In this document: piece by piece, positions 26,666-33,984 of the stretch
Layout of the letters: the number at the start of each line of letters is the position of its first letter
How positions within the stretch are numbered: position 1 is the stretch's first letter
Assembly: GCF_025602895.1 (NCBI RefSeq)
Contig: NW_026516459.1
Location: forward strand, 1 to 38,820
Direction: 5' to 3'
DNA: 38,820 nucleotides
Origin: Polychytrium aggregatum
Taxonomy: Eukaryota; Chytridiomycota; Chytridiomycetes; Polychytriales
Translations under genes and position numbers: made by a program
Notes under the pieces: model-generated
The model's input: the letters and a program-made list of their open reading frames with translations, nothing else
Databases searched by the model: none
What the model was told of the DNA's origin: nothing

Positions 26666-29600
26666 CTATCTCCTCCTTAAACTACGGCGTGTTCCATCTT
26701 GAGTTCTCCTGGGGCCAGGCTTGTCTGGGTAGCGTCGGTGGTACTCCGCGGCCACCGTTGGGGCAAAGACAATGTCGGCGGGCTCCCAACTTCGATCGGT
26801 GACCGGGTAGCCTTTCCAATCGATGAGATAGTGCAGCTTTCCGCGCACGAACTTGGAGTCTAAGATCTCTTCGACCTCCCACTCCAAGTTCCCATCGATG
26901 ACCACCGCAGGGGGCGGCGCTTGCACCCGACCCGGAAGCGAGTTCTTCTTGTAGGGCTCAAGAAGAGACACATGGAACACCGGGTGCACCTTTATGTCCT
27001 TTGGCAAGTCCAGGCGGAAAGCCAATGTCCCGACGGCCTCGAGGATGGTGAATGGTCCAATCCTCTGGTAATCCAGCTTCTTGCTTGGGCGAGTGGTGCT
27101 GATGTTACGAGTCAGCACCCAGACTTGATCGCCCGGACGCAAGTCGGGAGCCTGGGACCTCCGGAGATCTGAGAAGTGCTTGTAGTCAGACTTTGCCTTC
27201 TCAAGATTCTCCTTCAACAGTGCCAGGTTCCGCTGGAGATGTTCAACCCTCTCCGTGGCAGAGGGAACATCAGGGCCGCCAGCGACAACGGGGACTTCGA
27301 ACCTTGGGTGGAACCCATAGGTTGCCAAGAATGGCGAGGCATGTGTTGACGAGTTCTCGAGGTTATTGTAAGAGAACTCGGCCAACGGCAGCAGCTCGGC
27401 CCAGTCATCTTGCTGATACGACGTGTAACAGCGCAGGTATTGGTTGATGACCTGGTTGACCCTCTCAGTCTGTCCATCGGTCTGGGGATGGAAGGCCGTG
27501 GACAGACTGGTTTGGATCCCGAGCTGCGTGCAGAGTGCCTTCCAGAACCGAGAGGTGAACTGACTTCCTCGGTCTGAAACCACTGTGTCGGGGAGGCCAT
27601 GGAGACGAAAGACATTGTCGAGGAACAGTGACGCAGTCTCCTCCGCCGACGGCAGTGAACGCCAGGACATAAAGTGTGCCATCTTTGTGAGGCTGCATAC
27701 CACCACAAAGATGCAGGTGTGACCCTTGGACTTTGGCAGATCAGTGATAAAGTCCATGGTCAGTGTCCCCCAGGGTCGATCGGCTGTCTGGAGTGGCAAC
27801 AGGAACCCAAACGGCTTGTGTCGCGGAGCTTTCGAGCGTGCACAGGTGTCGCACGTCGAGACGTACTCTTTGACATCTTTCCGATAGGTTTGCCACCAAA
27901 ACTGTCGCGATACCAGAGCCAGAGTCCGTCGGATGCCTGGATGACCCACAGCGACTGGGTCATGGCACGACTTGAGCGCCGGAACTCGGCACGACTCTGG
28001 GACCACAATCCTGTTCTGGAAGGTGAGGTACTGGCCATTCCAGACGAACTTCGGGTCACGACGGTATTTGTCTAGACCGGGATCCCGAGCCTGCTCTTCG
28101 GCTATGAGCTGCAGCAAATCCACAGGGTCACTGCGACTTGCAACCGAAGAGCGGGCGTCTCTGCTTCGGAGCACGCGTATCACCGCGGCAGGATCGAGAA
28201 GCAGAGGCGGATCCCTCGACACGGAGGCCGACGAAGGGATGTAGTCCGAGCGACGAGACAGGGCATCGGCCTTGCCGTTCCTCGCACCAGGACGGTACTG
28301 GATGCGGATGTCGAACCGAGACAAGAACTGGGACCACCGTGCATGGCGCTGGTTTAGGATGCGAGCCGTCGCCAGGTACTCCAAGTTCTTGTGGTCGGTC
28401 AGAACGGCAACGGGATGCTGGGCGCCTTCGAGGTAGTGTCGCCACGCCTCGAAAGCCTCCTTGATCGCCAACAGCTCTTTCTCGTATATGCTGTAGTTAC
28501 GTTCAGCATTCGAGAGTGTCCGCGAATGGAACGAGCAAGGATGAAGGCGATCATCAGCACCCCGCTGGGAGAGCACGCATCCAAGCGCAAAGTCCGACGC
28601 ATCTGACTCTACGACGAACGGCTTGGATGGGTCCGGATGCACCAGAACGGGCTCCGAAACGAAGGCATCCTTCAAGGATCTGAATGCTTTATCGGCTTCG
28701 CGGGACCACTGGAAGCCATGCGTCTTCCGGAAGAGCCGAGTCATGGGCCCCGCGATCTTTGCGTATCCATCGATGAAGCGTCGATAGAAGTTCGCAAACC
28801 CGACAAAGGATCGAAGATCCGAGATGTTGCGCGGTATGGGCCAATCCAAGATCGCAGAGAGCTTGGATCGCTCCATACCGATGCCCTCGGGCGAGACCAT
28901 GAAACCAAGGAACGAGACCGAGGTTTTGGAGAACTCGCACTTCTCCAGCTTGCAATACAGCTTTGCAGCTCGGAGCTTCGAGAGGACCTGCTTGACGTGC
29001 TCTACATGCTGCGACGGGTCAGCACTGTAGATCAAGATATCGTCAAGATACGCAATTGCGAACTGGTCCAACTCGGTGCGCAGGACGTCGTTGATGAAGT
29101 GCTGGAACGTCGCTGGCGCGTTGGTGAGCCCAAAGGGCATCACCAAGTACTCGAAGTGCCCATATCGAGTACGGAAAGCTGTCTTCCACTCGTCCCCGGA
29201 GCGGATGCGCAGCAGATTGTAGGCTCCACGAAGGTCCAGCTTAGTGAACACCTTCGCGCCTCGAAGTCGGTCCAGCAGCTCGCCGATCAGCGGTAAAGGG
29301 TAACGGTTCTTTACCGTGATACCGTTCAGTGCGCGGTAGTCAACGCAAAGACGAAGTGAGCCGTCCTTCTTCTTGACGAAGAGGATTGGCGAGCCTGCTG
29401 GGGACGACGAAGGACGAACGAATCCCTTGGCAAGATTCTCGTCGAGATAGTCACGCAGAGCGTGAAGTTCGGGCTCGGACAGTGAGTACAGAGGCCCGAA
29501 CTTTGGCGACTTGCCCGGCTCCAAGTCAATGGGGCAGTCGTAAGGGCGATGCGGAGGCAAGGAGTCAGCTTCCTGTTTAGAGAAAACAGACAGGAAGTCC

Positions 29601-30688
29601 TTGTACTCCGCAGGCACTTCGACAGTCGCAGTGCTCGGCTCGTCAGTGGGCAGGACATGGACCTGAAAGATGGTCAGGGGTTGCGTTCCATGCCTGCATG
29701 CATCCAGAGACTCGCGCATCGAGCGGTAATCAATGCTGCAGACGCGGAGAGGAGCGTCCGAGCTGAGAGGAGGGGCGTGGACAAGGTCAGAATAATGTTC
29801 GACGGTTACTTTATTCTGAACAATGTCCGAAGAACAAACAACAGGAGGAGGTACATCAAGGAGGGAAAGAGAACTGACAGCAGGAGAAGGGGTTTGGGAA
29901 GAGCGAAGGGGTTCGGGAGGAACAAGACAAGAAGGGGAAGACGAAGGTGGGAGCGTAGGAGAGGAGCTTAGATCAATCAAAGGAGTGGAATCATCAAGAA
30001 GGGGAGTGACATTGGAAGGAATTTTACAAGACGAAAGGGAAGAGGTGCATGGAGAGGGGTCGGAATCAACAGAAGGAGGGAGACAAAGAAGACCGCGAGA
30101 CCAGACAATCTTGGGCTCGGCGGTGCGCAACCAAGGAAAGCCAAGGATAAGTGGTTGATGTGGAGACCTGATCACATCGAACCGAAGGCGTTGCGAGACG
30201 TCCCCGAGAATCACCTCGAGTGGAGCAGTCTCGCGGAGGATGGGGCCAGACGACAGCGGCTTACCATCCACGCCTTCCACTGCCAAGGGCGAAGCCTTGG
30301 AGCAGGTGGGGACAGAGTGTCGAGCAACAAAGTCCTCGTCGATAAAGTTGCCAGAGGCACCAGAATCGACAAGTCCTTCGCACGACAGAGAATCACCAGA
30401 AGGAAGACGAACAGCGACGGGAACAACCAACGAGCAACGACGAACAGACGAAACACAAGACTTTGGTTCGGTACCAGCTTCGGCACCAGGGTTGCGGCTA
30501 GCACAGACAGTTAACTTTGCCGAGGGTTGGCAGGACAGCTCAGGTATTTGCACCTGTGGATGAGGTGCAGTTCCCAGTGACACCAGAGGTGCCACGGGTA
30601 CTATGCCAGAGCTGAGAGTGTCCGCCGGTCCAGAGGCAAGGCGAAGCTGTCCGCACATCACTGCTTCCCCAGTACTTACCAAAGGCAC
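26666..30688 (-). CDS. pol: D2 Pol (PR-RT-RH-IN-chromodomain)
   Basis: 1340 codons with the same domains and motifs as D1 Pol (VDSGASGNF, YLDD, SDASDFALGCVL, HHCC, D,D,E, GPF, chromodomain). The TAG stop abuts the 3' LTR at 26665, so the polypurine tract again overlaps the stop. Protein differences from D1 are confined to the protease-RT linker: SSLSSCKIPSN for TSLSSCSNSSN, and SPAV for SSVV. Silent substitutions extend to about 28346, and none were noticed to the left of that. The frame is open back to the slippery site at 30766-30772, as expected for Gag-Pol. Confidence 0.95.
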   Translation of the reverse strand: MPLVSTGEAVMCGQLRLASGPADTLSSGIVPVAPLVSLGTAPHPQVQIPELSCQPSAKLTVCASRNPGAEAGTEPKSCVSSVRRCSLVVPVAVRLPSGDSLSCEGLVDSGASGNFIDEDFVARHSVPTCSKASPLAVEGVDGKPLSSGPILRETAPLEVILGDVSQRLRFDVIRSPHQPLILGFPWLRTAEPKIVWSRGLLCLPPSVDSDPSPCTSSLSSCKIPSNVTPLLDDSTPLIDLSSSPTLPPSSSPSCLVPPEPLRSSQTPSPAVSSLSLLDVPPPVVCSSDIVQNKVTVEHYSDLVHAPPLSSDAPLRVCSIDYRSMRESLDACRHGTQPLTIFQVHVLPTDEPSTATVEVPAEYKDFLSVFSKQEADSLPPHRPYDCPIDLEPGKSPKFGPLYSLSEPELHALRDYLDENLAKGFVRPSSSPAGSPILFVKKKDGSLRLCVDYRALNGITVKNRYPLPLIGELLDRLRGAKVFTKLDLRGAYNLLRIRSGDEWKTAFRTRYGHFEYLVMPFGLTNAPATFQHFINDVLRTELDQFAIAYLDDILIYSADPSQHVEHVKQVLSKLRAAKLYCKLEKCEFSKTSVSFLGFMVSPEGIGMERSKLSAILDWPIPRNISDLRSFVGFANFYRRFIDGYAKIAGPMTRLFRKTHGFQWSREADKAFRSLKDAFVSEPVLVHPDPSKPFVVESDASDFALGCVLSQRGADDRLHPCSFHSRTLSNAERNYSIYEKELLAIKEAFEAWRHYLEGAQHPVAVLTDHKNLEYLATARILNQRHARWSQFLSRFDIRIQYRPGARNGKADALSRRSDYIPSSASVSRDPPLLLDPAAVIRVLRSRDARSSVASRSDPVDLLQLIAEEQARDPGLDKYRRDPKFVWNGQYLTFQNRIVVPESCRVPALKSCHDPVAVGHPGIRRTLALVSRQFWWQTYRKDVKEYVSTCDTCARSKAPRHKPFGFLLPLQTADRPWGTLTMDFITDLPKSKGHTCIFVVVCSLTKMAHFMSWRSLPSAEETASLFLDNVFRLHGLPDTVVSDRGSQFTSRFWKALCTQLGIQTSLSTAFHPQTDGQTERVNQVINQYLRCYTSYQQDDWAELLPLAEFSYNNLENSSTHASPFLATYGFHPRFEVPVVAGGPDVPSATERVEHLQRNLALLKENLEKAKSDYKHFSDLRRSQAPDLRPGDQVWVLTRNISTTRPSKKLDYQRIGPFTILEAVGTLAFRLDLPKDIKVHPVFHVSLLEPYKKNSLPGRVQAPPPAVVIDGNLEWEVEEILDSKFVRGKLHYLIDWKGYPVTDRSWEPADIVFAPTVAAEYHRRYPDKPGPRRTQDGTRRSLRRR

Positions 30689-30729
30689 CTTACCAATGTC
30701 TTCACTTTCGGAAGGCGGTGGGCACGGCT

Positions 30730-30772
30730 CCGGTTCAAGGCCTTCACTTAGAACCGGGCCTGGTCGTTTCCC
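30730..30772 (-). promoter_or_regulatory. -1 frameshift signal of D2
   Basis: On the minus strand GGGAAAC (30766-30772), an 8-nt spacer and the same CCGGTTC-t-AAG / CTTGAACCGG hairpin as D1, unchanged despite substitutions nearby. Confidence 0.85.
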
Positions 30773-31725
30773 GAACTGAAGTCTTGCACTTCTCCATCCT
30801 CGTAAACGATGGTGCGGATGATCCTCGGGCCGGGAGGTCCAGGGGGCGGTCCGGTAGCTCTGGTAGATCCAAACTTGACGGGGCAGTTTCGTACCAAGTG
30901 GCCCTTCTTGCCACAGTACAGGCAGAGTCCAAAGCGGCGGCGGCGTTGTTTCTCCTCGGCGGTCAGGGGTCCAGAGACGGCAGAGTCCACTTGCATGGGC
31001 TCGGAAACAATGTAGGAGGGGTGCGGCGGAGCGAGGACGGGCGCGGGAGCGATGGCGGGAACGGCAGCGGAGGCGGAACCAAAGGCGAACTGGGAAGACC
31101 GGTAGCGGGCAGGCGTGCTTCGGCGCTCTTGACGGCGCTCGCGGATTCGTGCATCGAGCTCGTTACAAAGCTCGATGTACTCCTCCAGATCTCGTGGCAG
31201 AGGGCGAACTCGCGAAAGTTCGTCTCTGACATCATCCGACAAGCCAAGTCGGAAGAACGAGATCTTTGCACCGTCGTTCCAAGTCGTATCGGCGGCAATA
31301 CGAAGGAACTCGGATGCATAGACTGCGCACGGGCGGTTGCCCTGAGACAGTGTGGTGATCACTGACTCGGCAGTCCTGGCCCGATCAGGGTCGTCAAACA
31401 CTTTGGAAAAGCGTTCTAGGAAATCGCCAAAAGAGTTGAGTCGGGGATCACCCATCTCAAGCATCGGAGTCGCCCACTGGAGAGCCGGTCCAGTGAGCAG
31501 ACTAATGACGAATCCGACCTTAATCGGGTCAGCAGGGAACCGGTGGGGCTGCATTCGTATATACAGTTTGCACTGATTTACGAATGCCCGGAACCCTTGC
31601 CGGTTACCGTCGTAACGGTCCGGCATCTGCACGCTGTACCCAGCGGCAGGAGCATCGCGAGCTGTCCGGAGCTCGGCGAGCTCGGCCTCCAAGGCACGGA
31701 GGCGGTCCACGAGGGCAGGATCCAT
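30748..31725 (-). CDS. gag: D2 Gag
   Basis: 325 residues from the ATG at complement 31723-31725 to TAA, the same length as D1 Gag and apparently the same protein sequence, with the N-terminal coiled-coil-like segment, capsid-like region, EPMQVDSAVSG and the CLYCGKKGHLVRNC knuckle. One silent change near the end (GAA to GAG in YEDGE) was noticed, and the homopolymer upstream is shorter than in D1 (11 versus 13). The conserved protein with silent changes suggests that the parent subfamily was under coding constraint. Confidence 0.93.
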   Translation of the reverse strand: MDPALVDRLRALEAELAELRTARDAPAAGYSVQMPDRYDGNRQGFRAFVNQCKLYIRMQPHRFPADPIKVGFVISLLTGPALQWATPMLEMGDPRLNSFGDFLERFSKVFDDPDRARTAESVITTLSQGNRPCAVYASEFLRIAADTTWNDGAKISFFRLGLSDDVRDELSRVRPLPRDLEEYIELCNELDARIRERRQERRSTPARYRSSQFAFGSASAAVPAIAPAPVLAPPHPSYIVSEPMQVDSAVSGPLTAEEKQRRRRFGLCLYCGKKGHLVRNCPVKFGSTRATGPPPGPPGPRIIRTIVYEDGEVQDFSSGNDQARF

Positions 31726-31887
31726 GGCGGGACTGGGACTGGGACTGGGAAAAAAAAAAAGCGAGGAGGTTCAAGAACAGGAGAGCGAAGAGGGCTCAGA
31801 CACAAGTGTGCTTGAGGTTCGGACAGGACTAGGAAAGGGGCGGGGCTAGGAGCGGAAGATACCAAGCAGGTGGTATCAGTAGAAGAG

Positions 31888-31899
31888 AGTTCGAACAAA
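31888..31899 (-). other. Self-priming primer-binding site of D2
   Basis: The minus-strand TTTGTTCGAACT is separated by one base from the 5' LTR and is complementary to the R-region segment in the same LTR, exactly as in D1. It is conserved although the adjacent LTR end has a substitution. Confidence 0.72.
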
Positions 31900-31900
31900 G

Positions 31901-32319
31901 TGTGAGGAGTGAACAAGCGCAAGGACGAAGACCAAGTGCTTGGTATGAGCTTTATTAGCTTTTAGCCCCGAACACCAAAGAACAAGTTTTGTTCGAACTG
32001 GTGTTCAACATAGGCTCAGACATGCAGGGCTATTTATAGACCGGGAGAAGGTCGAGGGGCAAAAGTGGGCGAGAAGGGTGGAGCATCACAGAGAAGCGAG
32101 AAGGGGGTGCGAGAGTGGCTGGTGTGCAAGCGAGAGAGGCTTGGCACAGCCCGGGGACATGTGCCGAGCGGTGGGGGAGGCAGGAAACCAGTAGACGCGG
32201 GTGGCAACGGCGCGTGCTCATGCATGGGGGCAAACAAACACGTGGGGACTCATGATTGGTGCGGAGGGAGAGAGCATGCGGGACAATCTCATTGGTCCGT
32301 TGTGATGCTGGTCATCACA
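31901..32319 (-). repeat. 5' LTR of D2 (419 bp), divergent
   Basis: Differs from the D2 3' LTR at two places: TGTGAGG instead of TGTAAGG at its plus-strand start and gagggagagag instead of gagggcgagag near 32267. The D1 and D3 LTRs agree with the D2 3' LTR, not with this one. Confidence 0.94.
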
Positions 32320-32928
32320 TCCAGGCAGTTCTATCTGGCTCACTCTACAGTGGGTCTGTGATCTGTGAAGTCCTTTGGACCTGGAGGACCAGGGTTTGGC
32401 TCTAGAATTTTAAAATTTTAAAAAACCCTCTGGCCATAGGCTGGAATCACGGGTGGATCACGGGCGGTGGATCACGGGTGGATCATAGCCGGATGCCTGG
32501 CTGGATTTTGAAATTTTAAAATTGAAGAGGCCTGGGCGGTCCAAAAGATGGGCCGAGATCACAGATTCCATAATGAGATCACAGCAGTTTGATCTTCAAT
32601 GGGGATCTGTATGCTGAGGCGCGCTTCCTCTGTGTCCAAGTCCAAGTCATGGTAGCAGACGACGCTGTTTTATGTAGGCTGTGACCTCCCTGTGACCTCC
32701 CTGTGACCTCGGTGCCTATATGTTTGGGTACTTTTTACAATGCGTGGTGGGCACAACCAATGGGCACGTACTGGCCACGTACTGGCCACGTACGGGTCAC
32801 CCAATGTGCGCGGCATCCACGATCACGCTCGTGTTTGAAGCCAGTGGAGTCTACTATAGAGGCTTTGGGCGGGTATAGGGCAAGCTGCTGCAGTCTCTCC
32901 TATGGTATCCTCTATCTCCGTATATGTT

Positions 32929-32995
32929 CTACTACTATTACTACTACTACTATTACTACTACTACTACCATACTACTACTATACTACTACTATAC
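32929..32995 (+). repeat. CTA/TAC trinucleotide microsatellite
   Basis: A mostly perfect (cta)n tract with interruptions (ctatta, ccatac, tatac), about 67 bp. No gene overlaps it. Confidence 0.9.
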
Positions 32996-33019
32996 TCTTT
33001 TATTATATTGTATGATCTA

Positions 33020-33101
33020 TTAGAATAGAATAGAAGAGAATAGAAGAGAATAGAATAGTATAGAAGAGAAGAGAATGGTATAGTATAGAATGGTATAGTA
33101 C
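33020..33101 (+). repeat. TAGAA-type imperfect minisatellite
   Basis: Units tagaa, tagaagagaa and tagtatagaatgg are repeated over about 80 bp, directly following the CTA tract. It is strongly purine-rich on the plus strand. Confidence 0.85.
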
Positions 33102-33169
33102 AGAAACAGCTACAATTGAATAGGATTGAATATATCATGGCTTGCTCACAGGCCAGGCCAGAGACCACG

Positions 33170-33230
33170 GGCTTTAGGCCTTGGTACTTAGGCTTTAGGC
33201 TCTAGGCTTTAGGCTCCGGTTCTTAGGCTC
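33170..33230 (+). repeat. Degenerate cttaggc/ctttaggc repeat cluster
   Basis: Seven or so occurrences of taggc within 60 bases, mostly as cttaggc, ctttaggc or tctaggc with variable spacers. It resembles a telomere-like word array but is too irregular to be called one. Confidence 0.5.
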
Positions 33231-33554
33231 AGTGTCAAGCTGCAGCCTGTAATGGGTGTCTGGTCAGGGTTTGGTCTGGGCCGTGATAAGGCTATAGACA
33301 TCAGCTCTTGCAGTGTTCTCTCTATATACTGCCACAACACCCACCCCGATGATCGGTTCACCTATCCTCTAAGGTTTCACTTCCTTTTCTCTGGCTCCAC
33401 GTTGCATATCCTCTTTTGTCATCATCAGTGCGGTCTCGATCTCTCCCTCACCACGCCTCCTCATTATGACCCGGCGTCAATGTCATCCTCTTGACCGTCC
33501 ACGTTCGGTCTACCCTCTCGATTGAGTCATTCGTAGTCCATCATTGCGTCATCT

Positions 33555-33884
33555 ATGAGTCACCTTTGTCATTTGTCGTCACCTGACCATCCGATTACAA
33601 ACTCTTTGAACCAATCCCCACCTTCCACGTCAATGTCCACGCAAATTTTCCACCAATCGTCCCTCTCCCCGTGGCCCCAAGGTCTTCGCTCCGGATGTAT
33701 CCCCCGCCGACCCCCCCTTTCCATCGCCTTCCATCCTTTCGGTTGCCTCATCACGATTCACATAAATAGGCCTGCCTCCGTCCCCGTCAAAGCATTTCTC
33801 CATCCTCACTACCTCCAAACCCAACCCACACTCACTACTCTACCCTTCCATTCATTCGTGACAATCCCAACTGTTGGCTTTACG
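33555..33884 (+). other. Possible upstream exon of the D5-like gene
   Basis: An ATG at 33555 opens a 110-codon frame to a possible donor GTGAAC at 33885. Splicing to the acceptor caatag at 33955-33960 would remove a 76-nt phase-0 intron and continue in the frame of the D5-like gene. The peptide is proline/serine/histidine-rich with no recognised domain. Against this, a TATA-like cataaatag at 33761 followed by a CT/CA-rich stretch looks like a promoter and 5' leader, in which case this is not coding. Both models are shown because the sequence alone does not decide. Confidence 0.25.
33761..33769 (+). promoter_or_regulatory. Possible core promoter of the D5-like gene
   Basis: cataaatag, followed from 33770 by a long C/T/A-rich stretch almost free of G (about 33800-33850), lies some 220 bp upstream of the ATG at 33985. 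Such pyrimidine-rich leaders are common in fungal genes. Confidence 0.35.
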
Positions 33885-33984
33885 GTGAACTCTCATTGAT
33901 CTCAATATGCAGTTTCTATTGCCTTTCTTCGTCTTCCTTGAGCCCTTTGCTCCCCAATAGGCTCTGTTCACGCTTCTTCATTGC

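Larger units (their letters stand above)
26247..32319 (-). mobile_element. Element D2: family D chromovirus, probable recombinant
   Basis: Full in structure: 3' LTR, pol, frameshift signal, gag, primer site and 5' LTR, with both genes open. The flanks do not match: the five bases before it are cgcct (C3 pol) and those after are tccag (non-element DNA). Sequence 3' of about the RNase H/connection region, with the 3' LTR, looks identical to D1. The 5' part, from 28346 rightwards, carries many substitutions, including two in the 5' LTR and a stretch altering several residues in the pol linker. This fits crossover between two D insertions. Confidence 0.93.
32320..33554. other. Intergenic region rich in simple and short tandem repeats
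   Basis: No gene could be supported here. It holds A/T runs at 32407-32426 and 32502-32524, a repeat of ggtggatcacggg (about 32444-32486), three copies of tgtgacctccc/g (32680-32712), three copies of a (tgg)ccacgtac unit (32763-32796), two microsatellite tracts and a cluster of ctttaggc-like words (33170-33230). It begins directly at the D2 5' LTR with tccag, for which no duplicate is found at the other end of D2. Confidence 0.6.

Noticed and set aside
32703..33023. A 106-codon frame running into the CTA microsatellite
   Set aside because: Its C terminus is just translated simple repeat, it lacks any domain, and codon use is irregular.
33170..33230. Telomere-like TTAGGC words
   Set aside because: Units are irregular in spacing and sequence, number fewer than ten, and do not form a tandem array.
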